Origin: Siminovitchia terrae
GTDB taxonomy: Bacteria > Bacillota > Bacilli > Bacillales > Bacillaceae_C
Length of the DNA: 64,000 nucleotides
Assembly: GCF_003605405.2 (NCBI RefSeq)
Contig: NZ_QYTW02000008.1
Location: 94,016 to 158,015 of the forward strand
Reading direction: 5' to 3'
Shown: piece by piece, positions 44,015 through 54,615 of the stretch
How positions within the stretch are numbered: position 1 is the first letter of the stretch
Layout: each line of letters begins with the position of its first letter
Notes under the pieces: model-generated
Seen by the model: the letters and a program-made list of their open reading frames with translations, nothing else
Databases searched by the model: none
What the model was told of the DNA's origin: nothing
Translations under genes and position numbers: made by a program

Positions 44015-45326
44015 TTAGATTCCCCCTAGCTTCCTTCACTTCAAATCGCTCCCAAGTACCCTTGTATAAATAGTACCAAGAAGGTTCCAGAATAATCACT
44101 TTCGAATTCTCCGGGTTCTTGTATATTCTATAACCAAGGATCAGCTCCTGTAGTTTATTGATGTCTATGTTCGGATCCGCCAGTAAGGTATCCATTACTT
44201 CTTCCCCGGAGGACAAATAGACCTTTTCAGGATGAGGCAACGGAATATCAAGGCTGAAATATGGCCTGCGATATTGGTAAACCTCCTCCTTGCCCCAATA
44301 TAGTTTGATTTCAGACATACCCTCAGCATTAAATACCGGATAACCTTTCAAAAACAATTGGAAAGTCGTCTTCTGAGTAGTTGGGTCCATACCAAAATAT
44401 TTATAATTGTCCGTCCAGCCAGCATGTTCGTTTATAAAATCGATGCTTCTCTTAAGTAGATCAATATTGGCCTGGCCGTTTGCCGTATCTACTACCTGAC
44501 TCGGATTTACATAATCGATCGTGCTATTCGCTTTATTCACATTCATCATACTGGTCGGGTCAGTTAATTTTTCACCGATTGCATCCTCACTGATTTTTCT
44601 TACCAAACTGGGGTCCTTAAATAGTGCCTCCTTAAACTTATTAGGATCGATGTAATCAGCATAATAATGATATCTGTACATCACTGTCTCTTTCGCAGGA
44701 AGATACTTTACCCTGCCATCCGGCAACTCATACGCTTTGAATTCAGGAAATTGGCTTGTCTGTTTTTCCAAGCGGTTTAAAAGAGCTTGTATATATTCAT
44801 GATTGACGTGGCTTTCATAGACTTTTCCTTCTTTGTTCGAGATAAAATAGCCGATACCGTCTTCCTTGGACTCGCCCTCCCAATGGATAACCAAACGGTC
44901 AAATGATCCTCCCGGCAAACTTTCCGCCTCAAATCTAAGGATCCCTTTATATAAATCAAAAGGGACGAGATCAGGGAAGATGAGTTCCAGCGAATTCTCT
45001 CTTTGAGCTATAGCTCTGATTTGATCCTGCGAATAGGACCTTGCATCGCCAAGATCATAAAAGCTCCAACTGCTGAGTTCCTGTAACGTCTCCCCGATTT
45101 TCTTTTCGTCTACTATACCAAAGTGACCGCTGTCCATATGAAGTAGGAGTTTAACCGGTCTGATGACCTCCCCTACATCCTTCGAATCAGAAATGGAGAC
45201 TTCATGAACTTGTTTTTTATCATTAAACTCATATTTCGGCTGAAAAGTCCATAAAGTCCAAGTTAATACGGCACTGGTAATGACAAGAAAAACAAGCAGC
45301 ACTGATTTAATTGTTTCGTATCTCAC
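44001..45326 (-). CDS. walH: WalH (YycH), negative regulator of WalK
   Basis: Partner of WalI. ~441 residues with one N-terminal TM helix (SVLLVFLVITSAVLTWTLW) and a large extracellular three-domain fold. The GTG at 45326 overlaps the walK stop (GTGA) with AGAGGATG upstream; TTG 45332 is the alternative. Confidence 0.92.
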   Translation of the reverse strand: MRYETIKSVLLVFLVITSAVLTWTLWTFQPKYEFNDKKQVHEVSISDSKDVGEVIRPVKLLLHMDSGHFGIVDEKKIGETLQELSSWSFYDLGDARSYSQDQIRAIAQRENSLELIFPDLVPFDLYKGILRFEAESLPGGSFDRLVIHWEGESKEDGIGYFISNKEGKVYESHVNHEYIQALLNRLEKQTSQFPEFKAYELPDGRVKYLPAKETVMYRYHYYADYIDPNKFKEALFKDPSLVRKISEDAIGEKLTDPTSMMNVNKANSTIDYVNPSQVVDTANGQANIDLLKRSIDFINEHAGWTDNYKYFGMDPTTQKTTFQLFLKGYPVFNAEGMSEIKLYWGKEEVYQYRRPYFSLDIPLPHPEKVYLSSGEEVMDTLLADPNIDINKLQELILGYRIYKNPENSKVIILEPSWYYLYKGTWERFEVKEARGNLSGLG

Positions 45327-47149
45327 GACCAATCATCCTCTTGTTCCGGATCGTAAGGGAGCGTAAATATGATTGTCGTCCCTTTTCCTTCCACGCTCCT
45401 TGCCCAAATATCTCCGCCATGGGCACCTATCATTTCTTTTGCAATCGCAAGTCCAAGACCTGTTCCCCCGAGGCGTCTCGTCCGGGCCTTATCCACCCTG
45501 TAGAAACGTTCAAACACCTTTTCCAGGTTTTCCTTCGGAATACCTAAGCCTTGGTCGCTGATGCTGATTTGAATCTGATCATCAAGTACCTTCAGCCTGA
45601 ATGTCACCCGGCCACCTTCCGGAGAATACTTAAGAGCATTTGAAATGATATTGTCAATGACCTGCGTCAGCTTATCCTCATCAATTTTGATGAACATTGC
45701 TTTGTCAGGCAGCATCCGCTTGAAAGTGACATGGCGCTCTTTCGTCATCTCAAAGCGGTCAATGATATGGTTGAAGAATGATACAAAATCAACCCATGTC
45801 GTATTGATCTCATAGTCCTTGCTGTCCATTTTTGACAGTTTCAAAAGATCATTTACGAGGCGGATCATCCGCTCCGTTTCATTCTGTGTTACATCTAAGA
45901 AACGCGGAGCCAGCTCTTTATCATGCAATGCTCCATCAGTTAGCGCTTCAAGGTAGCTGCGCATAGTTGTGAGCGGCGTTCTTAGCTCATGTGAAACATT
46001 CGCCACAAATTCTCTGCGTTCCGCTTCAATTTTCTCCTCTTCCGTCACATCATGAAGAACGACAATCAGCCCGTTTACAAAGCCTGTATCCCTTTGAATG
46101 ACGGAAAAATTAGCCCGTAAAAGAAAGAGAGAATCATCCGTGCTGTAGTCAAGTACAATCGGTTCCTGCTGATCCAGAAGGTCTTCAAAGCTGTATTCAT
46201 CATCCAAAAGGAGCAGCTCTGTCACCGGCTGGGAGATCATTGTTTCACGTGAAACATTCAGCATCTGGGAAGCCCGCTCATTGATTAAAATGACTCGTCC
46301 CTTCCTATCTGTCGCAACGACGCCGTCCGTCATATTGGAAAGAACCGAGGAAAGCTTTCGGCGTTCTCCTTCGGTCATAGCCTGCGCTTCCTGCAGCTTT
46401 CGAGTCAAGTAGTTGAACGAAATAGCAAGCTGCCCGATTTCATCTTCTCCATAGACACGGACCTTCCGTGAAAAATTTCCTTTTGCCATGGCCACTGCTT
46501 GTCTCTTCATGTCAGAAATCGGCCTTGTAATCGTCCTTGCCACAAGGATACCCAGTATTGCTGTAATGAGCATAGCAATCAACGTAGCAGATATGAAGAT
46601 TTGGTTGATTTCTTCCAACTGGTCAAAAACTGTTTCTATTTTTGCGACAAGGTAGATGGAACCAGCCACTTCCCCACCGATTTTAATAGGTGTCGCCAAA
46701 ATCCAAACACGGTTTCCGGACTGTTGATCTATAAAAATTTTATCTTCTTTTTTTCCGCCAGCCAAAATCCTTTTTACCATTACATCGGTTGTTTTCTGGC
46801 CAACAATGCTCTGATTGTTCCGTTCCGAGGTCCCGATGATCAAGCTTCTGTTATTGATGACTCGAACCTCTGAAATATCCTGGGCTGAAAAGTCAGCGAG
46901 GAGCTTCCCCACTTCTTCTTCGAGCGGAGGAATGTTTTCATCCGCACGATCCTTCATCATTTCCTCGACAAGACTGTATTCCAGCAAAGGTAATCTTCCT
47001 TCGATAGATTGCTGGAAATTGCGGACCAATTGATCTTCGAGCTTATTAATGAAGTAAACGCCGATGATCTGCATGGCAATCAAAATAAGCAATAAATAGA
47101 TTGTTACAAACTTAACATGTACAGATCGAAAAAAACCTACTTTTTCCAT
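45323..47149 (-). CDS. walK: Sensor histidine kinase WalK
   Basis: The essential cell-wall homeostasis kinase. 608 residues: TM1 (~12-32), extracellular sensor (~35-180), TM2 (~185-205), HAMP, PAS (~265-365), HisKA with FVANVSHELRTPL (His ~385) and HATPase (NALKYSPEGG, GLGIPKENLEKVFERFYRVD, GGTGLGLAIAKEM). It follows walR by 6 bases. Standard domain order with no anomaly. Confidence 0.96.
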   Translation of the reverse strand: MEKVGFFRSVHVKFVTIYLLLILIAMQIIGVYFINKLEDQLVRNFQQSIEGRLPLLEYSLVEEMMKDRADENIPPLEEEVGKLLADFSAQDISEVRVINNRSLIIGTSERNNQSIVGQKTTDVMVKRILAGGKKEDKIFIDQQSGNRVWILATPIKIGGEVAGSIYLVAKIETVFDQLEEINQIFISATLIAMLITAILGILVARTITRPISDMKRQAVAMAKGNFSRKVRVYGEDEIGQLAISFNYLTRKLQEAQAMTEGERRKLSSVLSNMTDGVVATDRKGRVILINERASQMLNVSRETMISQPVTELLLLDDEYSFEDLLDQQEPIVLDYSTDDSLFLLRANFSVIQRDTGFVNGLIVVLHDVTEEEKIEAERREFVANVSHELRTPLTTMRSYLEALTDGALHDKELAPRFLDVTQNETERMIRLVNDLLKLSKMDSKDYEINTTWVDFVSFFNHIIDRFEMTKERHVTFKRMLPDKAMFIKIDEDKLTQVIDNIISNALKYSPEGGRVTFRLKVLDDQIQISISDQGLGIPKENLEKVFERFYRVDKARTRRLGGTGLGLAIAKEMIGAHGGDIWARSVEGKGTTIIFTLPYDPEQEDDWS

Positions 47150-47155
47150 ATGGGA

Positions 47156-47863
47156 CTACTCCTGTTCAGGTACGCGTAAATAGTAGCCTACTCCTCTTCT
47201 CGTAACAATCCACGTAGGATGGCTTGGATTGTCTTCTATTTTTTCCCTGAGGCGCCTTACAGTCACATCTACTGTCCTGACATCTCCAAAGTAATCATAG
47301 CCCCATACCGTTTGCAGCAAGTGCTCGCGGGTCATTACTTGTCCGCTGTGCTTTGCTAGATAATGGAGAAGCTCAAATTCCCGGTGTGTCAATTCAATGG
47401 TTTCTCCATTCTTGGACACGACATAGGCATTGGGATGAATAGTCAGTGAACCAATAGTGATTTCATCATTCTCTTCTTCCGTCAGTTGATCAGCGATTTG
47501 TGCGTGCCGGCGTAAATTCGCCTTCACCCGCGCAATCAATTCCCTCGTGCTGAAAGGCTTTGTTACATAATCGTCCGCGCCAAGCTCAAGTCCAAGAACT
47601 TTATCTATTTCTGAATCCTTGGCAGTCAGCATAATAATCGGCATTTCATATTTCTTTCGGATTTCCCTGCAGACTTCCATCCCATCACGGCTTGGAAGCA
47701 TGATATCAAGCAAAACCATATCAGGCTGCATTTCTTCAACGAGTTCAAGCGCTTCTTCGCCATCGTAGGCACATTGTACCGTAAATCCCTCTTTCTTTAA
47801 GTTAAACTGCAGGATATCGGCAATCGGCTTCTCGTCGTCAACTACTAAAATCTTCTTCTCCAC
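47156..47863 (-). CDS. walR: Response regulator WalR
   Basis: OmpR/PhoB-type regulator of peptidoglycan hydrolases, essential in most Firmicutes. 235 residues from GTG 47863 ([16 protein letters not shown]), the known family length; GGAGG lies upstream, and the ORF extension to 47890 reads through that site. Phospho-Asp in VLLDIMLPS, Lys in TKPFS, C-terminal winged HTH ending [10 protein letters not shown]. First gene of the wal operon. Confidence 0.97.
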   Translation of the reverse strand: MEKKILVVDDEKPIADILQFNLKKEGFTVQCAYDGEEALELVEEMQPDMVLLDIMLPSRDGMEVCREIRKKYEMPIIMLTAKDSEIDKVLGLELGADDYVTKPFSTRELIARVKANLRRHAQIADQLTEEENDEITIGSLTIHPNAYVVSKNGETIELTHREFELLHYLAKHSGQVMTREHLLQTVWGYDYFGDVRTVDVTVRRLREKIEDNPSHPTWIVTRRGVGYYLRVPEQE

Positions 47864-48413
47864 AGTGCCCCGTCTCCTCCCATCAACCAATATTTATCAT
47901 ATATGTTCTACAAAATTATTTTTGTCTCTTAATCTAACTATTTTATCATAAAAAAAGGACTAGTCCAAATGGGGCAAGAGCCCGCTGGGACCACTCCTAT
48001 AAAGGTTCTAAGTGCAGTATTTATTTGGAGAGGCAGCTTTTTAGCTACCACAGCCATTTGTTTCAGACAAACTTGATCACGTTTCAAGCGCCACAGCCTG
48101 GGACGCAGCGCTTGTCACTGCGATTAAACTCGTACTTGTCCATCAGAGCTGAACACAGCAAAAAGTGACTACTCCAACGTTATTATTTTTCCAATCATTC
48201 CCTGGATAATAGAAAAAGCACTGCGAGAGTCAATGTCGTCGCAATGCTTCTTGATGGATGATGTAATAAATCGTATATTATCACAGGATTTTTGAGTGTG
48301 CAACAAATGCAGACACGATTTTCCAAGAAAAAAACTAGTTTCTTAGGATTGTCACATAATGTTTACAATTTGAGCGGGTTGTCTTTTCTGTTTAAAATAG
48401 TTTATGCAAACCT
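47864..48413. other. Intergenic upstream of walR
   Basis: Should hold the wal promoter on the minus strand. No gene is seen. A weak inverted repeat GCACTGCGA / TCGCAATGC lies near 48211-48241 and could terminate the neighbouring VWA gene. Confidence 0.35.
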
Positions 48414-49787
48414 TTATTGTTTATGATAATATTCCTGCCATTTGTTGTTTCCTTCGTAATAAATTTCTCTCCAAACTTTATTTCCGCCTTCGTAGGCCTC
48501 TCTCCATGTTTTAGTTCCGGTCTCATATCCATATCTCCAAATTTTTTGCTGGCGGTCATAAAGCAAGTTCCAAACTTTGTTAGTAATATCGTATTCCTCC
48601 TGAATCCCTTCTTTTGAAAGGGCGATATGGAGGGCTTCAGCATGTTTGAATTCAATTTCAGATTTTTTCATGACGGATTGGCCCAAGCCTTCCGCTTTCT
48701 TCATAAGATCCTGTTGCTTAGCTTCCACTTCTTTAAGGCCTTCCCGCTGCCACTTTTCCCATGCCCTCATTAAACGCTGGTACTCTTCTTGCCAATATTT
48801 CTCTACATCTTGTTTGGAGTTGGCAAGTGTGAACTCACCGTTCCCAGCTTCGGCCACTTCTTTTAAAAGCTGCTGGGCTTCATTGTCCACTTGGAAACCG
48901 ATAATATTGATAATCGGCTCAATTCCTTCCGCGGCCAGTTGTTTGGCCTCTTTTACAGGGTCTCCCCCGCATGTTTCAATCCCGTCACTTACCACATACA
49001 CAATGGCGGAACCAGCATCTTTTGGAATATCCTTTTTGGTCTCGGCAATCGCTTTTCCAATCGGTGTCCAGCCTGCTGGTTTTACTTGATTCAGAGCAGA
49101 CTTCACCTTGCCCGGATCGTTTGCTCCATTATAAAGTGTTTCGGTGGATGCGCAGGAGCGTTCCTTATCCGCATCACTTCCGGTTCCTTCGTGCCCGTAT
49201 ACTCGAAGGGAGACCGTGCTTTCCTTAGGTAGGACATCTATAAAACTCAGGATCGCGCTTTTGGCCTCTTCCATTCTTGTTCCGCCCTTGTTTTGGGCGT
49301 TCATACTGCCGCTGGCATCCAATAAAATGGCGTAATGGACACCGTTCACAGTCGGTTCATCAATTTCCTCATCAGGTCGGCTGCCAGTTGCTTCAATCGT
49401 AGGGTCAAATTTAATCAATTCCTGAACTTCCTCATGATAATCTTCAGCTACCAATTTCACGATCGCTTCCGAGTATTGCTCACTGGTCAAATGATCAGGA
49501 AGCTCCTTGAGCTTTTCAATAGCCGCCTGCTCATCATATTGATCCCCGCTAAATTCACCGGGTTTCCTCATGAGGTCCTTCTCGTCTTTCGTCATCTCTC
49601 TCGGCAAATCTGTCGATTCATAGACTTCCAGTTCTTTTTCCCACCAGGCGTCTTTTACCTCCGTCTCCTCAGCGGTACTGCCCTCAACAGATAGATCAGG
49701 CTCCGACTCTTTTTTCGTCTTCTCCGCCTTGCCACAGCCACCAACAATGACCCCGGTAGCCAAAATCGCAAACAGTAATCTTTTCAC
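48414..49787 (-). CDS. VWA-domain lipoprotein with C-terminal W/Y repeats
   Basis: 457 residues from GTG 49787 (AAAGGAAG upstream; an ATG at 49820 has no site). Signal peptide VKRLLFAILATGVIVGGC with lipobox Cys18. The VWA domain (~145-345) has the MIDAS motif DASGSMNA (~156). A helical stretch (~350-405) follows, then four to five 11-residue repeats of the form K-x-W-x-x-x-Y (KVWNLLY, KIWRYGY, KTWREAY, KVWREIY, KWQEYY). It resembles YwmC/YwmD-type lipoproteins. It probably binds a protein or surface partner; function unknown. Confidence 0.8.
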   Translation of the reverse strand: MKRLLFAILATGVIVGGCGKAEKTKKESEPDLSVEGSTAEETEVKDAWWEKELEVYESTDLPREMTKDEKDLMRKPGEFSGDQYDEQAAIEKLKELPDHLTSEQYSEAIVKLVAEDYHEEVQELIKFDPTIEATGSRPDEEIDEPTVNGVHYAILLDASGSMNAQNKGGTRMEEAKSAILSFIDVLPKESTVSLRVYGHEGTGSDADKERSCASTETLYNGANDPGKVKSALNQVKPAGWTPIGKAIAETKKDIPKDAGSAIVYVVSDGIETCGGDPVKEAKQLAAEGIEPIINIIGFQVDNEAQQLLKEVAEAGNGEFTLANSKQDVEKYWQEEYQRLMRAWEKWQREGLKEVEAKQQDLMKKAEGLGQSVMKKSEIEFKHAEALHIALSKEGIQEEYDITNKVWNLLYDRQQKIWRYGYETGTKTWREAYEGGNKVWREIYYEGNNKWQEYYHKQ

Positions 49788-50021
49788 CTTCTTCTTCCTT
49801 TCCATTGGAGTCTTAAGCATATTCTAACTTTGGATTTTCGAAAGGAATAGCGAAACCGAAAGGAATCATCCTTTTTTACTAAAAAAGATCTTGTTCAGGC
49901 TAGGAAGAAAGTATTGTAGAGATAGCGATGCCAGTAGGGATTCCCCACCTATTTTTGTCCGTTGTTCTGGAGATAAGCGCACGAACTGATCTTTTGGGCA
50001 GCACCTGCCCAAAAAAAGAAA

Positions 50022-50051
50022 AAGACATGGAGTTGTAAAATCCCATGCCTT
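50022..50051 (-). terminator. Probable purA terminator
   Basis: On the minus strand AAGGCATGG / CCATGTCTT followed by TTTC and T7, ~310 bases after the purA stop, beyond the GC-rich repeat. Confidence 0.65.
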
Positions 50052-50084
50052 ACTTAAATAATATATACTTTTGTTGTTAAACAG

Positions 50085-50362
50085 CGACTTGCGTTTTCCA
50101 TTTGTCCAGCTACAGGCGTCAGCGACTAGCAGACTTCCTTCTCCTTCCTACGATAAGTCAACATCGGCTCCGACGTACAGGAGAAGTACTAGTGCAATCG
50201 AAGCGACAGAATGTCGCGCTCTGAGCCTGCCGACGGACAGGACGTCCTAGTGCCACAGAAGCCACAGGACGTGGCGGCTTGAGGCGGCCTTCGTCGCCGT
50301 GTTTCCTTTATCTCGTCAGGAGTCGTCCAGTCTGTACGTCGCTAAACGACGCCTTCCGCTTT
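50085..50362. repeat. GC-rich intergenic repeat-like element
   Basis: A 280-bp stretch much richer in GC than its surroundings, with many short inverted motifs (GACGTCC, CCACAGGACGTGG, GTCGCTAAACGAC). It contains TGTCCAGCTACAGGCGTC, which resembles an abundant Bacillaceae intergenic repeat (TGTCCAGCTCCAGCGCCTAG). It directly follows the purA stop. Confidence 0.5.
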
Positions 50363-50363
50363 T

Positions 50364-51650
50364 CTACCTCCACACACTCTTCACTATGTTGGTTTGTGAA
50401 CGATCCGGTCCAACTGAGAAGATGGAAAGAGGTACACCTGTCAATTGGGATACACGCTCAAGGTAATGGCGCGCATTTGCAGGCAGTTCATCCAATGTTC
50501 TACAACCTGTGATATTCTCCGTCCAACCAGGGAGTTCCTCATATACAGGCTTGCAATCCTTTAAAATGTTTAAGTTAGCTGGATATTCTTTGATTAATGT
50601 ACCTTTATAATCGTATGCTGTACAAATTTTTACCGTTTCAATTCCTGTCAACACGTCGATGGAGTTCAACGAAAGGTCCGTTAATCCGCTGACTCTGCGA
50701 GCATGGCGAACAACGACACTGTCGAACCAGCCGACGCGGCGCGGACGCCCTGTTGTTGTACCATATTCACGTCCCACTTCACGGATTTGGTCACCGATCT
50801 CATCTTTCAATTCTGTTGGGAATGGTCCATCTCCCACACGGGATGTATATGCTTTACACACTCCGACAACATGGTCGATTTTCGTTGGTCCGACACCAGA
50901 GCCAATCGTTACTCCTCCCGCAACCGGGTTGGATGATGTAACGAACGGATAGGTTCCTTGGTCGATGTCTAGCATGACGCCTTGAGCTCCTTCAAAAAGG
51001 ACACGTTTGCCTTCATCAAGCGCATCATTCAGGACAACGGATGTATCACATACATAGTCCTTGAACTGTTGACCGTACTCATAATATTCATCCAGAATCT
51101 CTTCCAGAGTGAAACCTTCTGTTTCATAAAAACGCTCCAACAGACGGTTTTTCTCTTCAAGATTGCGTGTCAATTTTTCCTCAAAGACTTCGCGATCCAA
51201 AAGGTCGGCAATCCGGATTCCGATACGTGCAGCTTTATCCATGTATGCAGGGCCGATTCCTTTTTTGGTTGTACCGATCTTGTTTGCACCCTTACGTTCT
51301 TCTTCCACTTCGTCAATTTTAATATGGTATGGAAGAATGACATGCGCTCTGTTGCTGATTCGCAAATTATCCGTAGAAATGGAATGTCCGTGCAAATACG
51401 CGAGTTCTTGAACAAGGGCTTTCGGATCTACAACCATCCCGTTTCCTATCACACTGATCTTATCTTTATAAAAAATCCCTGATGGAATTAAATGCAGCTT
51501 ATATGTAACGCTGTTAAATTGGATTGTATGGCCGGCATTGTTGCCCCCTTGATAACGGGCAATCACTTCTGCATTCTCGGATAAGAAGTCTGTAATCTTC
51601 CCTTTTCCTTCGTCTCCCCATTGTGTACCGACAACTACTACTGATGACAT
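50364..51650 (-). CDS. purA: Adenylosuccinate synthetase
   Basis: Joins IMP and aspartate with GTP, the first committed step to AMP; cytoplasmic dimer. 428 residues. Motifs: [11 protein letters not shown] (P-loop, Asp13-type base), [29 protein letters not shown], and the C-terminal [11 protein letters not shown]. The ATG follows GGAGGTGC. A two-box PurR operator lies ~90 bases upstream. Confidence 0.97.
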   Translation of the reverse strand: MSSVVVVGTQWGDEGKGKITDFLSENAEVIARYQGGNNAGHTIQFNSVTYKLHLIPSGIFYKDKISVIGNGMVVDPKALVQELAYLHGHSISTDNLRISNRAHVILPYHIKIDEVEEERKGANKIGTTKKGIGPAYMDKAARIGIRIADLLDREVFEEKLTRNLEEKNRLLERFYETEGFTLEEILDEYYEYGQQFKDYVCDTSVVLNDALDEGKRVLFEGAQGVMLDIDQGTYPFVTSSNPVAGGVTIGSGVGPTKIDHVVGVCKAYTSRVGDGPFPTELKDEIGDQIREVGREYGTTTGRPRRVGWFDSVVVRHARRVSGLTDLSLNSIDVLTGIETVKICTAYDYKGTLIKEYPANLNILKDCKPVYEELPGWTENITGCRTLDELPANARHYLERVSQLTGVPLSIFSVGPDRSQTNIVKSVWR

Positions 51651-51731
51651 GCAAAAAGCACCTCCGACAGTTCATGACGAACCCTAATATGGAACATCTA
51701 TATTTTATCAGTACGGATCCCACACACCAAT

Positions 51732-51780
51732 AAAAAGACGAACATTGTTGGCGATTTTTATATTATTTGTTCGCTTTTAC
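51732..51780. promoter_or_regulatory. PurR operator (two inverted PurBoxes) of purA
   Basis: AAAAGACGAACATTGT (51733-51748) and ATTTGTTCGCTTTTAC (51765-51780) form the inverted CGAA-centred PurBoxes with a 16-bp gap, as for B. subtilis PurR targets. They lie ~85 bases before the purA start. Confidence 0.8.
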
Positions 51781-51816
51781 AATTTATTTTTTGCTCTAAT
51801 CTTATTATAACCCCTA

Positions 51817-52953
51817 TTATTCAGTTTGATTAACAGAATTCGAAGTTCCTAATATTTTTTCCACTTTTGACCGAAAAGAAGGATTCGTCAAAATTTCAAG
51901 TTGAAAACTGTTCAATTTTTTTGTCAGCTGCATTTGTTCAATCGTACCCAGATCATTGGCAAAAAAAGCAAACTCTGTCCGATTGCCCTTCTTATCCTCT
52001 GCATACATGGCTTTTGTTAATACAAAGGCTGTCGAACCACCTTTTTGTCCCGCATGTTTGAGCCACTCGCGATTTTGTGGATTTTGCATCAACCCTTCCA
52101 TAACAGGGTCAAGAAAAGTATGGGTTTCTTTGGAAAAATACTGTTTGCTATTTAATTTTTCCATCAGAGAAACATAATCACTTGTCGTTGCTCTCGGCAA
52201 ACGATCGGACCAAATTTTTTGGAATTTCATATCAAGGGCTGAAGCCGATTCCTTTTTCTCCTCGGAAGTTGGCGGCTTCTCATTCCAATTCTTGAATATT
52301 TCGTTCGCTCTTGCCCGATAGTCATCCAGGGACATGTCCTCTAATACCTTTAATGCTTCCTTCTTGGACAAATTCCCTTCTTCCATTATTGTTAGAGGAA
52401 TAAACATCCCACCTCCGATTGAGTAGATCGGCTCATGAGCAGAAAGCTCAGTTTGGATGAGAACGTCATTAATATGATCCACCCCTAAAAGGTTGATTAG
52501 AAAATCCGTATTCGCATTGGAACTAAAGGCAATCATTCCATTTGCTACTTCGCTAATCGGTACCTGCTCCAAAGAATTTAAGGAATCAATCCATGCCTGA
52601 TGCGCGCCACCATCTGTCTTCGAAATATAATATTTTTCTAATTCTTGAAGGCTTACTTTTTCTTCTGGATCAATCGTTCCTTCGGCAGCTTGCTGTGCAT
52701 ACTCAATCGCTACAATAATCTTCATCGTGCTGGCCAGCGGCAGAGGCTGGTCACTGTTTACATCCGCAAGCTGCTTTCCGTTGTGCACGATTGATAAAGC
52801 AACATTTTTTGAATCTGCCTGCTCTTTGATTAACTGGAGAACAAATTCGGGGTCATCCTCTTTAAACTCCTTTTTGATAAACCAAGTACCAAAACCTATG
52901 ATTAATACCACAATAAACAATACAGCAACAATGATCCAAAGAACTTTCTTCAC
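51817..52953 (-). CDS. Membrane-anchored serine hydrolase of class A beta-lactamase fold
   Basis: 378 residues with an N-terminal TM anchor (VLWIIVAVLFIVVLIIGFG). The active-site STMK lies in LPLASTMKIIVAIEYA (~72), SSNANTD near 140 gives the SxN motif, and GGSTAF stands in the KTG position (KGGS). It is probably a penicillin-recognising carboxypeptidase or esterase rather than a resistance enzyme, because it is core-located between purA and dnaB. Substrate unproven. Confidence 0.8.
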   Translation of the reverse strand: MKKVLWIIVAVLFIVVLIIGFGTWFIKKEFKEDDPEFVLQLIKEQADSKNVALSIVHNGKQLADVNSDQPLPLASTMKIIVAIEYAQQAAEGTIDPEEKVSLQELEKYYISKTDGGAHQAWIDSLNSLEQVPISEVANGMIAFSSNANTDFLINLLGVDHINDVLIQTELSAHEPIYSIGGGMFIPLTIMEEGNLSKKEALKVLEDMSLDDYRARANEIFKNWNEKPPTSEEKKESASALDMKFQKIWSDRLPRATTSDYVSLMEKLNSKQYFSKETHTFLDPVMEGLMQNPQNREWLKHAGQKGGSTAFVLTKAMYAEDKKGNRTEFAFFANDLGTIEQMQLTKKLNSFQLEILTNPSFRSKVEKILGTSNSVNQTE

Positions 52954-53222
52954 ATCTGTTCACCCCTCATGTCATATACGGGAACAGAGTTCATAAGGTT
53001 TCGAGTGAAACTTGGACAAATAATAAGTTTGATATCAACGAAGGAGTTGGTACCGTCTTTTTCGTTTTCCGGCAAATACGGGCACTTTATTGGATTGGTT
53101 ACCGTTTTTCGACCTCACACCTAATTCGGGAACCTTTATTAGAGATGCGTTTTATTTAACTAAAATATTGCTTATATGAAAAAAGTCTGGAGTAATCCCA
53201 ATTCATACTTTATTAAAAAAAA

Positions 53223-53243
53223 ACACCTCTATACAAGAGGTGC
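53223..53243 (-). terminator. Terminator of dnaB
   Basis: CACCTCT / AGAGGTG with T8-9 on the minus strand (A run at 53214-53222), 8 bases after the dnaB stop. The rest of 52954-53222 holds no gene. Confidence 0.85.
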
Positions 53244-53250
53244 TCTACAA

Positions 53251-54615
53251 CTATGCTCCAGGCGGAGCATCCGCTTCATCAAATCTTCGTTCCAGGTTGA
53301 CGAATTTATTATATTCTTTTACAAATGCCAGCGATACAGTTCCTGTCGGGCCGTTCCGCTGTTTAGCGATAATGATTTCGATGATATTTTTGTTTTCCGT
53401 TTCCTTGTCATAATAATCATCACGATACAGGAATGCTACGATGTCCGCATCCTGCTCAATGGATCCAGATTCCCGGATATCGGACATCATTGGCCGTTTA
53501 TCCTGACGCTGTTCGACTCCCCGGGATAACTGTGACAAAGCAATGACCGGAACTTCCAATTCACGGGCGAGTGCCTTAAGTGAACGGGAGATTTCCGATA
53601 CTTCCTGCTGCCGGTTTTCCTTTGAACGGCCACTCCCTTGAATCAACTGCAAGTAGTCGATCAAAATCATTCCTAGTCCGCTTTCCTGCTTCAGTCTCCG
53701 ACATTTCGAACGGATTTCACTGACCCGGATTCCTGGTGTATCGTCAATATAAATACCTGAATTGGATAAGCTCCCCATTGCCATCGTCAGTTTTCGCCAG
53801 TCCTCATCAGTAAGAGAGCCTGTTCTTAAATTTTGAGCATCAATATTCCCTTCTGCACAGAGCATCCTCATCACAAGTTGCTCTGATCCCATTTCCAAGC
53901 TGAAAATCGCTACATTTTCATCTGTTTTCGTTCCAACATTTTGGGCAATATTCAAAGCAAAAGCTGTCTTCCCCACAGATGGACGTGCTGCAACAATGAT
54001 CAAATCGTTGCGTTGGAATCCAGCAGTCATCCGGTCCAATTCCGAGAACCCTGTCGGGATCCCCGTCACATCCCCTTTCCGGTTATGAAGCAGTTCAATA
54101 TTGTCGTATGTTCGGACGAGGACGTCTTTAATATTTTGAAAGGCTCCTGAATTTTTGCGCTGGGCGACTTCCATGATATTTTTTTCAGCTTCATCAAGGA
54201 GTGCTTCCACTTCATCTTCGCGCGTATAGCCTTCTGTTGCAATATCTGTAGCAGTTCGGATCAGACGGCGCAACAGAGCCTTCTCTTCTACGATTCTGGC
54301 ATAGTAGCCAACATTGGCTGCTGTCGGGACGGATACGGAAAGCTCACTCAAATAAGAGATCCCGCCAACATCCTCCAGCAATTTTGAGGCGGCCAGTTGT
54401 TCCGTAACGGTAACCAAATCAACGGCATGTCCTGTTTCATTTAAATGGATCATGACTTCAAATATTTTCTGATGGGCACTGCGGTAAAAATCTTCCGGCA
54501 GCAAAATCTCAGATGCTAATACGATAGCCGCAGGATCAAGAAAAATCGCCCCGATCACCGCCTGCTCAGCTTCTATATTTTGCGGCGGCGTACGGTCAAT
54601 CATCAACTCATTCAA
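53251..54615 (-). CDS. dnaB: Replicative DNA helicase
   Basis: The hexameric 5'-3' helicase of the replisome (DnaC in B. subtilis naming). 454 residues from TTG 54615 (NELMIDRTPPQNIEAEQ aligns with known starts; GGAGG 11 bases upstream), the same length as the B. subtilis protein. Walker A ARPSVGKTAFAL (~210), Walker B MILIDYLQLI, ALSQLSRGVEQR, and C-terminal PPGA. The upstream extension to 54669 is rejected. Its start overlaps the stop of a possible 34-codon leader ORF. Confidence 0.96.
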   Translation of the reverse strand: MNELMIDRTPPQNIEAEQAVIGAIFLDPAAIVLASEILLPEDFYRSAHQKIFEVMIHLNETGHAVDLVTVTEQLAASKLLEDVGGISYLSELSVSVPTAANVGYYARIVEEKALLRRLIRTATDIATEGYTREDEVEALLDEAEKNIMEVAQRKNSGAFQNIKDVLVRTYDNIELLHNRKGDVTGIPTGFSELDRMTAGFQRNDLIIVAARPSVGKTAFALNIAQNVGTKTDENVAIFSLEMGSEQLVMRMLCAEGNIDAQNLRTGSLTDEDWRKLTMAMGSLSNSGIYIDDTPGIRVSEIRSKCRRLKQESGLGMILIDYLQLIQGSGRSKENRQQEVSEISRSLKALARELEVPVIALSQLSRGVEQRQDKRPMMSDIRESGSIEQDADIVAFLYRDDYYDKETENKNIIEIIIAKQRNGPTGTVSLAFVKEYNKFVNLERRFDEADAPPGA

